DNA from: Chrysopilus asiliformis
Lineage: Eukaryota; Arthropoda; Insecta; Diptera; Rhagionidae
Direction of reading: 5' to 3'
Assembly (NCBI GenBank): GCA_964034945.1
Contig: OZ035962.1
Coordinates: 81,613,942 to 81,677,941 of the forward strand
Length of the DNA: 64,000 bases
Shown here: piece by piece, positions 11,608-26,200 of the stretch
Numbering within the stretch: position 1 is the stretch's first letter
Layout of the letters: each line of letters starts with the position of its first letter
Notes under the pieces: model-generated
Told to the model about the DNA's origin: nothing
What the model saw: the letters and a program-made list of their open reading frames with translations, nothing else
Databases searched by the model: none
Made by a program: the position numbers and the translations under genes

Positions 11608-14600
11608 GAATAACAGCTTTTTTTTGATTTTTTCTAGGCATTTTCAATGATTTAACTACCTACCCAGAAAATTTATATTCTCATACCAGGTTGAGATTTT
11701 CTGACCATAACCTGTTTCGATTTAATAGAAAAAACCAAATTGTACCTCATATTCCCCGAAGATGATGTTTTGATGAAGATGTGTCATATGAGAAAATGGA
11801 TCTATTTGTTAGCTTGAGAAATTAGTTTATACATACAAATAATTTATAATGAATCATTTTTTTCTCCCTTCAGACATTTTTTTACTCTTCTTTTCATTTA
11901 TAGAGCATCCCGAAAATATTCAACTATAAAAACATATTTTCAAAAGCAATATTTTCAAGTTCAATTAATAAAAAAAAACCTTTGATTCCCTTGTGACCAT
12001 GGCTGGTAAAAGTTTCCGACGACCACCCAAATGAAACTGGATTTATACCTAATTTATTTCCCAACTAATAAAGTTCAATAAAAGTACTCATATTTTGATG
12101 AAGATCCCATCGAAATTAAAGCGTAACAAAGACAGTAGCACAGTTCGATATATCGAATTTGATACACATTAATCATGAAATCAAGACAAAACGACCATAC
12201 CAGCCATTGTGGCAGTCAAATACGTAAAAACAACTTGTTTGCCTTCAATAATTTCATATTTGTTGATATTCAGAGTTCCACAAGAAGAAAAAAAATGCAC
12301 TTTAATGACTTTTTAAATTCTTCACAGGTTAATATATTAATTTTACATACATATGTTTTTCTATTAGCCATTAAGCAGCAATTCTTACTAATTTTTTAAC
12401 ACCTATTGTTTACTTAAATTAAAAATAGTTTTAAAATTGCCAATGGCGTTGTTTTACGAAGTAGTAATAAATAAAACGGGTTTCCTTTTCAGATAACATT
12501 TATAGTTGACTTTTTTATATTTTTAGCAAGAATTAAAGTTTCGTAAAATCACCAGCGGTAGGCACTTGAAAACCTATAGTAAAAAAAAATCAAACTTTGA
12601 CTTTGCTAGCAGAAATTTTCCCATGCATTTACTCCCATATCGTTTGTACAAAATATTCTCAAGAGATTTTCGTTTTCTTAACAAAATTTGGTTACACCAA
12701 CTTGTTACGATTTAAACTGAAAGTTCTTGTAAATTGTTTCATTAACGTAAATTCCGCAACTCAATTGACTCAACGATCAAGAGTCCTTCACCAACTAAGG
12801 ATCAACAACACCATCGGAAATGCTACGCTTAATCGCCCTCCCAACAAATTAATAGCCTCAAGTGGTCAAGTACTTCAATTAATTGAAGGGCCATTGAAAA
12901 TTCTTATTACCAAGTATGAAATTATGGACTCCACCCTTCGAATTTCTATCCATTTAAATTACCGATCGGTTTCACTTTTATTTCAATGAAGCAATGTTTC
13001 TCTATTCAATGAATCACGAAGAATTTTTTTAATTCTTAGGACTTAAGTTTGATTTTGTGAAAATTCCCATGAATTTTGTTCATACTTAGAAGCTAATGTT
13101 GTAAGAAATGCTTTTTTAAGATATTTCCAACCTTTTGTAGTGAGAAAATTTCACGTTTTTTTTTTCAGAATATAGACATCTCTCAATTTACGAAGTTTTT
13201 GGATGTGTAAAATTTGGTTTTTTTTGCGTTGTATATCGAAATGTCGTATATCGCAGCATTTCTATGAATATACATGTGGCCATAGTTAATTTTCGAAATT
13301 CACATTAAACGTTTGCTATCATGTGAGTCACCGGTGTACACACACTATTGTCATTACCGTCAGTTTCTCAAGATCCATGGTTGAGTGCAGTCGCTCGTGC
13401 CGTACAAAGGGGTTTTTTTTGTGGAGCATGGAGTTCGTTTTTGTCTGTATTGATCTTGTGTTCACTGGTGACTCACAAAGTACAGAAATGATTTTTGCGT
13501 TTTTTCCCAGTGTATACTAGCGGAGTAAGCGTTTTTTTGGCTGGTAGCCAACGTGTTAAGACACTTTTCACTTTAATAACTTTGAAATTTTTGGTGCTTT
13601 CGCAATCCACGTAAAACTGTTGGTGCGGCAGCAGAGAAGAAAATTACTACAGAACCTCAATTCGAGGACATCAATCCCTCATGGGAATCTTCAAACGCCA
13701 GCAGAAGAAGAAGAAGCAATTCTTTTATATTTTTACATCAATTTTAATGTTATTACACTTTTTCCCTATAAACACACAGCATAAATGACTACGTAACAAG
13801 CAACAAAGGTTTTTCTGAATTTTAAAAGCTATATTCTTAAAGTAAATTGGGGACTTTCTTTTGCTATTACTTAATAAAATAAACTACGAAAACGGATCGC
13901 CCCATTGTGTTGAACACAATATAAACAATTCTAAGTTACTAAAAAGTACACAAAATATGGATAGAAGGAAATAGAATATCGAATCCATAGTATATGTACC
14001 TAATACGGCTAGTAGCATTATACGATAACCAAATAGACTAACAAAAATGCCATCAAATAGGGATACATCGAACAAGTGTTTCCGAATTTAGTCAGTTTTC
14101 GACTCGGGATTCAATAAAAGAGGGTGACGTGATCAAGAGTCCCTCGAAATTGTTTGCATTACAAAAAGTGTTCAATAAAACTACGTAACTGAGTTGGTAT
14201 AAAAGGCGAAAAAACTTGATCAGTCAATAGATGGGAAAAAATAAATAAATAAACAAATAAATACGGAAATGTCCTTAACATTTGTAATTTGCTTAGGAAA
14301 AGAGCCACGATACACATCTATATCTATTCTGAATATAGATTTTTTTTTCGGTTGAATAGAATTGAATATTAAAGGTGGATTTCTGTTCGGGTTAAGAAGG
14401 GCTGTCCATAAAATACGTTTCAAACCCCCCTCCTCTCACTCTTCGTCACACTTTTTTGTGTTTTTTTTTTTGTACGCAGTTTTTACACTATCGCAGACCC
14501 ACCCTCCACCGAATTTTATGGACAGCAACTTATGCTTCGTTTCCACAACCAAAAACTGGCTCTTAAAGAGTAATTTTGCAAATTAAAATATCTAAAACAA

Positions 14601-16537
14601 CATTTTTTTTTCAATTAGTTTTTTACAGTGAAATTCACTAATTTTTTGAGTTTTAAACGACCAATTTTACAAATTATAATTATATTCATGGCTATTCTGG
14701 AATCCGAAGTTAAAACGTAAACTCAGTCGATTCCTTTCAATTCACCATTCAATTGGTATTCTGGTATTCTGAAATTTGCAACGAATAATTCTGCTCTCAA
14801 AGCATTACTAAATCATACGCAATGGAACAGAAGTGAAACGCAGCGGATTCAATTATACATCGAACAAACTTAACGCTACTTTGGATTCCAGAATAGGTAT
14901 GATTATTTTACTTGGTAACGACTCGCTGGGAGCAAAACTTTGGCAATTTCTCTTCTGTGGAAACGATACCTTAGATTCTTTGAAAAATGTCTCACCCTTC
15001 CAACAATTAAATGTATTTTCTATCTTAAAATAAAAAACATTCCTAATAGGGGGGTTCTAAAAAGTAACTCCTTTAAAAGTAAGTGACTTTCGTCGATGTT
15101 CATTTTTTTTTAAATTAATTCGCTTAACTGAAAAACGTCTGACTTCGTTTTGTCACAACTTTCCCCTTCAATTCGAAATCTTTCGAAGCGTAGTTCTTAG
15201 AAACGTGTCAAAAAACGAAGTAAATTAATCAAACTCATTTAAGACAAATAACTTAATATTGTCAAACATTTTAAAAACATCTTCAAAAGTTTATCAAAAC
15301 AGAAGAAAATTATGTCAACCCGCATAAGCGCAACATCTAACACTTCTCATCTGGCGATTTAAATTTATCAACATTTGCGGGTGGTGGATATGAGAACGGG
15401 ACACATTTTCCGTCTAATATTCAATGAAAACTCACAAACAGTCACCCCTTAATATTGAAAAGGGGTTCTGCCTTAAATTGGGAGGTAATATTATGACGTT
15501 TTCTTTATAAATGTCAACACCTTAAGTCGCCTGGTAGTCAAGTAAATCGTTGGAAAATTGACTTCTTATCCTTAACGTTGTGAGGATCTGTAAAGAAAAT
15601 GTGTTCGCATGTCATAGAAGGTGTAATTTACAAGACATCAAAGGATCCAGAATCAACGAAACAGGATAAATCATCGTAAAATATTTACAGTCATGCTACC
15701 AATATTTCTTTCATCTTGTTAAGCTTTCTGTGCCGCAGGGGCACAAGATGGATTTCTTTAGATTGAAGATTGAAGTGTAAAATAATTACAAATTGTGTAA
15801 TCATTTTAAGATTAAATGTTGATCTCCTACAAATTTCAAACAAGATTTTCAGCTTAGGCGTCAAAGATATGGTGAAAAATTTCGTTATCCATTATGGGTC
15901 AGGGTGATCTTTTATATTTAAGGGGATTTTAATTATTTTACAAGACAAGGGGAAGTAAAATCTTTGTGTAATGAGGTTAGGTAATCAATTTAAATGAGGG
16001 TAACATATTTTAGAAAGTTATGTCAAAAAAGAGTAGAATTTCCGAGAAAAATACTTTTTCGGGATTTAGCAATTATGTTTAAAAATATGGGATTTTTTAA
16101 AATTTTGAGTCTTATTTAAAAATAATTGCGGTCAAAATGTTTCCTTTTTTTCTGCAGATTTCTGATATCATTTAAAATTTATCTTGTTTAATACTGTGGA
16201 ACCCTGGTATATGAAAAAGTCGCTTACATTCGTTACAGTAATTCTTAACTCTTCGAACCCCCATCGTCTCCCTTCTGGCCACACTTTTCGCCATTTTTGT
16301 GTAGGATTCAACACCATACAGAATCTCCCCTCCCTTATTTTATAAACAACAATTTATGGGATCTTTTTAACTATTTTAGAAGCTGAAAATGTTTTTAACA
16401 ATTACTCAAAAACTTTACCATTACCAAAAATTATGTAAAAAAAAAGATAGTAATCCTAGAACAAATTTTGAGGACCCAAAAAAATCCGACAGCGGAAATG
16501 AAGTTTTTAGTATCGATTATTTTCCCTTATATTTTGA
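11608..16537. other. AT-rich intergenic DNA
   Basis: No gene is supported. The 130-codon frame at 12597-12989 lacks an ATG start and any recognisable domain. At 14399-14527 a short segment is bounded by inverted GCTGTCCATAAAAT ends. That terminal motif also occurs near 17415 (inverted), 36464 and 41026 and marks a common small repeat family. The rest is low-complexity A/T-rich sequence. Confidence 0.45.
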
Positions 16538-16545
16538 GGCTTAAC

Positions 16546-17149
16546 CAGAGAACAAATAATCTAGAGAATAAACTCTTAGAACAAAATTTTTGACAAATTT
16601 CCCCTTCGAAGGGGGGAAAAATGTCCCTATCATTCACTAGCTACGGCCTAAAAGCAGAGAACAAATAATCTAGAGAATAAATTCTTAGAACAAATTTTTA
16701 GAGAAAATGTTTCCACTGTGAGATGAAGCAAGAGGATCCGATGTAACACGGAAAAAATTATCCATTCGATTCCTCCATCTCATTGAATAGATACGACGAG
16801 AAATGTTCTCTCTGCTTCGTGCTCCCTAGTCTAAAAGTAATTAACTTTTAGGCCGTAGCTAGTGAATGATAGGGACTTTTTTCCCCCCTTCGAAGGGGAA
16901 ATTGGTCAAAAATTTGTTGTAAGAGTTTATTCTCTAGATTATTTGTTCTCTGCTAAAAGTTAATTACTTTTAGACTAGGGAGCACGAAGCAGAGAGAATC
17001 ATTTTCGTCGTATCTATTCAATGAGATGGAGGAATCGAATGGATAATTTTTTCCGTGTTACATCGGATCCTCTTGCTTCATCTCACAGTGGAAAAATTTT
17101 CTCTGAAAATTTGTTCTAAGAGTTTATTCTCTAGATTATTTGTTCTCTG
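16546..17149. mobile_element. composite foldback element, hAT-like ends
   Basis: Ends are CAGAGAACAAATAATCTAG and its inverted copy, flanked by GGCTTAAC on the left (16538-16545) and on the right (17149-17156, sharing one terminal G). This gives a 7-8 bp target duplication, as expected for hAT elements. Inside, the same end sequence occurs four times in the order A (16546-16654), B (16655-16852), A-inverted (16845-16951), B-inverted (16952-17149). No transposase is encoded. The superfamily call rests only on the CAGAG start and the duplication length. Confidence 0.75.
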
Positions 17150-17156
17150 GCTTAAC

Positions 17157-19513
17157 TGTCAAAAAACCGATGAAAATATTTAAATTGCATGCGTTTTTTG
17201 ATTGAGATTCAGAACTCTACAGTATTTTCCATACATCTTACAAGTTCTATGAAAGGTTCTGTTGTTTCTTATCTTTAGTTACCTAATCTTTGCCGTTACC
17301 TTATACCCTACACTGTAGAAAATTTTATTGCTTGTTTACATCTATAATACACGGAGAGACATAATGGAACACATTCACAAAAAAAAAAGTTTGAAATCCT
17401 GAAAATTAACGTGACGTATTTTATAGACAGCCCATTAGTTTCTCTGATTTCAATATAAATACCTACAAAAGTTCCGCCTGAAATCCGGTAAATCTACTTT
17501 TAAGCGGACACTGTGATTTTAAAAGACGATAGCCAAAAATATCGATGACCGACTTTCTAGTAAAATTTGTCGGGTTTTTTCAAAATAAATCTAGCGTGAA
17601 TATCTATCGGATAATCCTGAAATAGAGTCCATTTTCACACAACATATCAAAGGTATTTACATAACAATTACGAAGATTTGCATTACACAACTAAATGGAC
17701 ACCTTTGAAAATACGGAAAATATGAATAGAAATAAGGAAAACCAACTTTGACCATAGTGTCATACGATAAGCCCGAAAATCCTTAAATAACTCCGACACA
17801 ATCAAAGGAATTTATTACAAAAAGTTTTTTTCCTGTCCTTCACATAAAATCTGCAGCACGCGATTCTTTGAAACTTGTATATATTTTACAGAAAAAAATT
17901 GATAAAAATCTCTGAATAACATATAACAAAAAACGGGGATAAAAAATCAGTTATTTATTTTCCCTTTTAACGCATAGTTGAAAAAAAAATTCAAAAGTAA
18001 ACAACACCCATTTAACACTCATGTGTGTACGATGCGAATAAAATGGCCTTTGAAATACGGATAAAGTCCAAAATTTCAATTTTCAAAGAGGGATCAACTA
18101 CTAATATTTGTGAATGTGGTTTTCTGTTAAGGTGCTACGTATACTTTCTTCAGGAGGATACCATAAGCGGATCAAAATAAATTGGTTGCAGAAGAAAGCA
18201 AAAAGCATTTTGGGTTCTTCTAGTTTGCTTTTTATTGTAGAATTAGAGGGATTTTAGAGGATTTTGATTGAATTTTAAGAGGGATATATTGATGAGGATT
18301 TTCCAAAGGTGTCCAAGGAAATATCATACTTTTTATATACCTGTCCAATAAAAGTCAATGAAAAGTTTTCTTTTTTTTTTCAAACAAGAAAAATTGTTTT
18401 ATTATAAGCTTCAAGGACATATTTTTTACTCCCGACAGAATAGAGAGCGTAATATGGGTTTGGGGTCAAAGTTTTTGGATTTGTTTGTCCTTCCCTCATA
18501 ACTTTTTATCCACTCAAATGATTTCGGTCCTGTTTTTGGCATTCGGCTGGATATTACGAGAGGAAGGTTTTACTGCAAAAAAGTTCACTGTTCCTCCATC
18601 ACTTTAAACCCCCTCTCCTGTATCTTTTGATCAACTGCATCGATTTTGATCCCGTTTTTGCATGGTGAAAGGAATGTTTGGAAATGGTGAAAGGAATGTT
18701 TTGGTACATAAACATTCACCATCCTCCCACTTTAAACCCCCTCTTCTTACATATTTTAACCAATCTGAATCTCGTTTTCGCCATCTTGAAAAACAATTGT
18801 CAATCTAAAAAAAAAAACATTATAAAAATACAAAATAATGGCAGTAAAAAACTTAAAATTCAGTCAGGTTCCTAATAGGGTTTTAGGGCAAAGATGTCTG
18901 ACCTGTTGGGGCGACCTCAATGCTTGTAATAAATTTTCGAAAAATCTATAGGCGAACGTCGAAAGCATGATAGAAGTGAGAATAGAAAAAAATCTTTTTA
19001 AAATACTTTCTCAAAAAGCCAGAATTATTGAAATTCACCCACTGTCATTGTAAGTAATTTAAAGATGCTTGAAATCACTTTAAATGACCCAATTTTAATA
19101 CCTCCTTGTTTTGATCACCTCTGGAGCTAATTCAATTTTTCAAAATCGCCGACAGCACAATAGAAAACTGTTATAAAACTCAATTAAGTCCTTGTCCTAA
19201 TAATAATCATCATTTCCTGTTATGTTGTCTATCACCATTTATTATGTTAGATGTCTGTATGCAACGGAATCAGGGAAATCGACAGCGGTGTCTTCTTCAA
19301 AACTTCTGCAGTCTCATCGCTGTTTAACAGAAGGGCGTTCAGTCAGGTGTAAAATGTTGAAAACGTAACGTTAACACATTTAATGGTGTGATGGCCATTA
19401 CTTATCACTCATTTTTCTTTTTCTTTTTCAGTAAAAAAATTTAAAATATCTCCTAAATTAACTTACTTTTGAAATTTGAAAAAAATCACAAAATCCCGAA
19501 ATAAAAGTTATTA
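17157..19513. other. AT-rich intergenic DNA
   Basis: No gene is supported. One inverted copy of the GCTGTCCATAAAAT-type end lies near 17415-17435. Two similar short segments near 18500-18770, with phrases such as CACTTTAAACCCCCTC, look like a degenerate local duplication. I see nothing else. Confidence 0.4.
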
Positions 19514-20221
19514 CAGTAGTATCTCAATAGCACGAATAATTGAATTATCCAAATATTCGGATTATCAAATGCTATTTTGGGAAATTTTTTCGATTTTTGG
19601 AGACACGATTAAGCAACACTCAGAAAAATGGAGGCTAACTCGACGACCTACATACGGCGTAATTGGCCTCGGGCAGGCGCGCGTTCGCCTGCATGTGGGC
19701 AAGTAAAACTGAGTTGACCTGTGGTCGGAGAAATTCTGAAAGTAAACCACCAGCAGGTGAAGTAGGGCATTGGGAGCTGCACGAGTTGACCTTAGATAGG
19801 TTAACTCTGACCGCTAGCTGGCTTACAGACACCTCTGTAAGGTCAGAGTTAACCTGACAAAAAGTTGACCTGGACATTTTTCTGAGTGAAGATTAGTATT
19901 ATTATTTGTTATAAACTAACAATTAAAACAGATATATAGTAATTTAATTTTTTTAAAGATAAAATCTCAAATTTTTGACCACTTTTTGTTTTGAACTAGC
20001 AATAACCGCGACTCTGCCCACTTATAGGCCCATAAATCTCAATCAAACTGATTTGTGAGCAAGAGTTATGGTGTACCATTTCTTTCAATACAATTTTTCA
20101 GAACAAAAATTTTCTTTTTACAACCAATTCGGATTATTCAATTGCAATCAATTCGGATTACAGAGAACTTAATGGGACGGAAAAGTTAATTCGTCGGATT
20201 CGGATTATCGAGATACTACTG
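19514..20221. mobile_element. pogo-like non-autonomous element carrying a nested MITE
   Basis: The 708 bp element begins CAGTAGTATCTCAATA and ends TATCGAGATACTACTG, flanked on both sides by TA. Further into each end is CGGATTATC-type sequence on one side and its complement on the other. CAGT ends with a TA duplication fit the pogo/Tigger branch of Tc1/mariner. No transposase frame is present. A second element sits inside it (19617-19889). Confidence 0.7.
19617..19889. mobile_element. nested MITE with CACTCAGAAAAATG ends
   Basis: The 273 bp insert has 14 bp perfect inverted ends (CACTCAGAAAAATG / CATTTTTCTGAGTG). Its interior is GC-richer than the host element and contains smaller internal repeats, such as AACTCTGACC and its complement GGTCAGAGTT near 19803-19853 and repeated GTTGACCT. 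The short open frames crossing it in several phases are probably by-products of its base composition. The superfamily is unknown. Confidence 0.65.
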
Positions 20222-20223
20222 TA

Positions 20224-23200
20224 ATAAAAACATAATTACAGTAGATATGCCTTTTTTTAAATTTGTCTGCGGCGCAATTTTTGTTGCATACCAAAAATGT
20301 GTACCAAGGACCATCTTTACCACTTTACCAGTGATTCCCAAGCTTTTTTCCCAGTCAACTCCGTTTTTCGAAATTTTGAGTTGCAAAAAGATCGACGATC
20401 CGCTTCTCCTACTTCGGTTTTAAATATTATGATCGATTTTTCTGGAAATCAAAATATGTAGCGAAAATCATGAATAACAATTTTCGTATTAAAACGATTT
20501 AAAAAATATTCCATAGCCAAAAAGTTTTGAGAAAAAAACAACGTTAAGTAAAATTCTCCAAAAGAAATGCGCCGCAGGTAGAAATTTTTCAATCATTCAG
20601 AGATAATTAAAATTGAGGTATTTTTCTTAAAAATTTTACGTATCTGGATTCGTAGTAGATCTGTCACTTTGCTTTGGTTATTTTTAGCGCGCAACATCCC
20701 TGAAATATTTAGCTATCCATTGGGAAACAATGCTCTAAACATAAAATTCTTTATCCACTTTTACTTTTCGTGTTTAGAAAAGGGTGTCGAGCTGATTAGT
20801 TCAGTCTTCTTTGTCGAGCAATATTCATCTGTTATAAATACTTCCGGAACGGAATACCACCAAAAATGCTTGGCGGTGGTCATCAACGAAAGGGAGGAAC
20901 CGTTTCAAATGGTCAGCCAAGAAACTGGTGACATGTGCTGAATAATAATAAAAATTCTTGCCTCTTACGATTAAAATAATCGAAAGGGGTATTTTTTTAT
21001 ACATACCTACTTAAAATATATTTTTGTTTTTACACCATTAAATTTTATTTTTTTTTTCACAACCTTTTCAAACTATGAGTGGAATACTTCCAATCGTTTT
21101 CAAGAATATCTGATGTGAACAGCATATAATTTCCTTATACTAAAAAAATTTCCCCTGCGCAATTTACATTATAATCCGACGAATAAAGTATCTATTATAT
21201 AATAGGCTTGTGTCTGTTCCCTTCAAACTCGAGAACCACTGAACAGATTTTGATGAAACTTTCAGGGGAGCTTACTGACATCAATCCACAGATATCGGAA
21301 TTAGAATAGATATCGTGTTTTGCTATCTCAAATGGGCCACTGAAATGTCAAAATATTATTATGGGGAAAGGAGATAAATATATCATGCTTCGTTTTGGAA
21401 TATAGAATGTTTGTAGTTCACTTAAAAGCTAAAATTCATTTTTAATTTGAAACTTGATAAAAGCAAAGTTGGCAATTTTGGATTCATTTCACTATGATAT
21501 GCAAATAAATTTTAGGCTTATGAAAATAGAGAAAGCATTAGTGTTTTTGGCCCATTTCTTTATACGGGCTTTTCAAGTAAGGCGCATTCTATGGGATATA
21601 TTTCTGTGCATCAATCGTAATCGCACTCTTGAGTCTGAATTGGGCTTAACGATTGCGACTACGATTGCGATTACGATTGAGGCTTCTCGAGCAATCAGAT
21701 CAAAGCTTTCAATGATAGGAAAATGAAGCTTTGATCTCATTGGTCAAAAAGCTTCAATCGTAATCGCAATCGTTAGTCTAAATTGGGCTTTAACCTGAAT
21801 TGGGCTTAAAAGACAAAAGTTTTGGAATTTTTATTGTCTCTAACTTTTGTCATACATGCTGAAATGGCATAGTTTCGGAATAAATCGCGAAAACCGAAAT
21901 TCTGATTTTTAAAAAGCCGCCATTTTGGGCACTTCAGATGAACGGAATTCCACAAAAAGTTGATAGTCATTCCAGGACCAAAGTATTTGGCCAGAAAATT
22001 ATTCACTGTGAGATTTCGTGTCGAAGAAAATGACACAGTTTTTTTCGAACATTTTTGTCCGAAAAATTAGAAATGTTTTGGAAAATGCTGTCACCACGAG
22101 ACATATGAAAACAGGAGAAACTTATGTCTTATCAAGATCTAAAATAAATAAAAGAAAATCTATTTTCCTAGTGAGTTTTACACATCAATTTTTTTTGTTA
22201 GATGTTTAAAGTTGTATTGCAATTAAATTTATATTTTTTTTTAAAACAAATGTTTTAAAAAATTAGTTTTGTGGAAAACCATTAGAGTACGAGTTTTCTG
22301 TCTCATGACCATTTTTAAGTTATTAAAAAGGAATTTTCCCTCAATGTTAACGATTTTTTTCTTTATTATTGATGAGAATTGCTTATGCTTTGGTTTTGGA
22401 AATTTTCAAATGTTTCTATGATTTTTAATGACAAAAACAATTATTTTATTAGAACCGCAATTGTTTTTCTGTTACGATAAACAATTATCTCAGCTTTTAT
22501 ACAAACCTTCGGCTTCGGCCTAAGGTTAAAAAAAACCGAAATTCGGCTTAGGCCAAAAATTGACCCTCGGTTGGACTCTAACTTTCAGGTGCATTGTTTT
22601 AGGCATCACAAAATCTTCAACTTTGTAATCTTGAAAATTCAATCTCCATTGTTTAATATTTAATATCCATGTTGAATTTCAATGCATTTATATACACCAA
22701 ATAATTCTTAGTGTAACAGACTGACAGACGGAAAGACATTTTTGTTAATATGACTTCAATCGACTCGACAGTGTTCGACAAAATATAGAGGTCGAAACTT
22801 TTCATGACCAAAATACTTCGTTATACTACGTACTTCGTAAAAGAAAGTAAAAATTGAGCTCAAAATCTGTTCGATTGATTGAACTGAAATTTTGGAGCAA
22901 ATTTTCTAAGAGAAAAAAATTTTTAATAAGAAAACCAATGATAGCTAAAAGAAATCTTCTTACGTATGGCTAATTAAGTTGATATACGGTTAAAAATAAT
23001 CAAATGATTCCTTTTTATATGTGGCTTCTTGAATCGCATCCGTGTAAACATTGAAATAAAAGTACTACCTACGATGTTAGATATAGATAATTATCACGTT
23101 TCTATCCCCTCTGATCTCGATCGGGCATATATTTAGTTTAAAGTTTATTCAAAAAGCTACTGAACGTGTACTAAAAGCGGTTAATTCCTTTGAAGAAGCT

Positions 23201-26200
23201 TATGGATGCGGCAAACGGTAATGGTAATATACTCCGTTTCACATAAATCTGCCGCTTGCACGCAATTATTGGCGACTAATCATGTTACAATGGTATCAAG
23301 TTTTGTGTAATATATACGAGCCTCGTTATCGTCTCTACGTTTTTCTACTGTAAAGAATAAAAAACATTTTTTTTTATTAATTATACCGATCTACAAAGTC
23401 TAGCTCTTTATTGCAATACCTATCCTTACCTGTATTATGTTTACATCTTACATAATAAATTTGTTTCATAATTTTTCATATAGATTTATTATCCTATATT
23501 ACTTACCACTTAGTTTGTGCACTTATATTGGCTTTCTTTCAACTCATTACACCGTCAAGTGTATGGGATAGCAGATAAAACCATTATTTCTACCATGATA
23601 AACTTGCGGCTTCCGATGAACCCTCGAGACAGCTTGGTTTGGCGATTATACGGAAATGATTTTCCACTGTTTTTTTATTTATTATTTTTGTTTGTGAGAA
23701 TATCCAGTTGCCGAGTTCTTGACATGTTTGTTTGCCGCCTGTATCAGTTTTCTAACCGACCCGACATTATACATACGACAATGGTATGATTTGATTGAAA
23801 TATACAGCTAGCCGCTCTTAACGGATTTTATTTCTATAGTGAAAAATCTGTGCTCAATCATAGACTTGTTAACGTTATGGAGAAGTAGGAAAATGATACT
23901 CTTTGCTTAGCCACAAATCAAAATTCACGAAGATCTGCGTTGAAAATGCAAGGATCGGTAAATGACAGTTGGTGGAGGTATAAATATCAAAATTGGTTTT
24001 TTAATGCAATTAAAGTCAACAGAAAAGTCACCAGACTATTTTTACAACATAATTTAATGTTGATTGATTTTTATAAAGAATTTACAAGATGATTGTTTCA
24101 ATTATCTCAAAAATTTTAAATGAATTCTTTTAACATAAATCTATATTTCTTTTAGGGGAAGGAATTTTTAAAAGGAAGATATTACGGACAAGGCGATTTT
24201 GCAATTGAAGACCTGGCGGGAATAACGATCAAAGTTCATTTTTAACGGAAATTGAGATTATGGTCTCAAAGTATTCTGAATTGCATCAAGTCACATCCCA
24301 AATAGCATCGAAAAGCACGGGTACATGAGATTTGTTCTTTGCGACGTAAAAATGCAACAATTTACGCAATCGGAACTAAAGATTTAGACCTATTATAATT
24401 CACATCCGCGTACAAGAAGCGTAAGAAGTGATGAGAACGACACTCTGATTAATAATTTGTCTGCAAAGTCACAATAGCTTTAATGAAAAAAATTGGTGAT
24501 CGACGGTTTGTCTTTGAATCAATATTCGCTTCATGACAGAGCGGCAATTGACGGTTGCCGGCTCGATACAGTGATTAGCTGTGGAACCTGATAATCACTG
24601 TCCACTTTGAAGAAGCGTGTAATAAGAACAGAGTCGACACGGTTGCCACTAGAGTTACCTCAAAGCCTCCGCTTCACAAACAAAAGGAAAAAAAGTTGAT
24701 GCCTTCAGCCGCCATATTCCCCATTGACATTTGATTCAAACGATTTCGTTTCGAGAATTAAATTTCTTATTTCAGGCTAATAATTGAAGAAAATCGCATA
24801 AAAATAGACAGGAGACATTTCAAAAAAATTTTGACCGGTAAAATAAAATTAAAGAAATTTTTAGTTGCAACTAAAATCACGGCATGCAATCGGTGAATAA
24901 GTCGTCGCCTGAGAATCTAAGTGTCGTATGTAGTTTTTTCGAGTTTTGAAGTGGGATCAATTTCTGAGTTTTTCAAAGCTGCTTTTCAATTTGGTGCAAT
25001 TCATTTTTAATTTTCTTAAAGACAAATACTAATTCTGTATTCGATTTAAATTTGAAAAAAATCGGTCTGCTGGAAAAAGAGTTATAATAGTTTAAACTCA
25101 ATTCACTCAAAACCAACGAAAATTACATACGACATTTAAATTCTCAGCCGACGAAGTCCATTATAAAATAATACTCCAAAAAAGTTCCCATTAATTTATC
25201 GCCATTAGATTTTTCTTGTACGCTTTTTGTTTTTATTTGTTCATCTCTGTTTGGTCGCTAAGATATGTAAACATTTGAGGGAGAAAGAAAACTCCTCTCG
25301 CTCGAAGATTTGGGTAATGATGTAATGCCATCAGATGACGCTCGCATAAAGCTTGAAGCAGCTAATTTTGTTAATGTGGGAATCTTTTTTTGTGAAATTG
25401 TACGATTAAACGTTAATATTAACGTATTATCGTACTTACAGTGTCAGAATTACGTTACTGTGTCATAATTGCGGCGTAGCGGACCACTGAAAAGCGTTCC
25501 CAACTATGGGTGTAATTGCGCATCCCATTCGCACAACAGCGACGTGCCTGCGACAAAAATCACTTATCGCCGCGATTTACATGGTGACGATGTGAATAAA
25601 GCTGCTTAAAATGCTATTTGGGATGCTTTTGCCATAAAATGTTGTTGAATTGTTCTGCACAGTGATAGCAAAGTTTAATAGTTAATTGAAGGTCATGACT
25701 TTCAAAACTACAAGACTCTTTATTTCAAAACAATCAAACGGGGACTTTTATCGTTTTTCCCGCCAGGTCTTTAATTAAAATTTCAAAATCCAGTGGAACG
25801 TGAACAAATCGCTTATTTCACCTTAATTTGTTCGATTTTTACATACCGTATGGGGCTGTTCATTAAACCCGTTATGCTGATTAAATTTTTCGAGGGATTC
25901 GAAAAAACTAAAATAAACGTCTTCACATTTTTTCGCGATTTCTTGTATGGAATTGTGAGCAAACTACCATAGATCCACTTCCTCTTAAAATGGTGACGTG
26001 TTTTATATAGATTCCCGATAAACCGATAAAAAAATTAAACAATAGCCTCCATAAAACGATTTTTTTTTATTATCCCTATGCGATTCCGTTATATAGAGAT
26101 TCCATTATATTCGTTTCTTTTAAATATGTCTGCAGGAAAACGAAAAATTTTAAAATACGATTTTACATGAGTCAGCATATATATGTAAATATATACTCGA

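Noticed and set aside
12597..12989. 130-codon open frame
   Set aside because: Starts at TTG, has no recognisable domain or splice context, and lies in A/T-rich DNA; best explained as chance.
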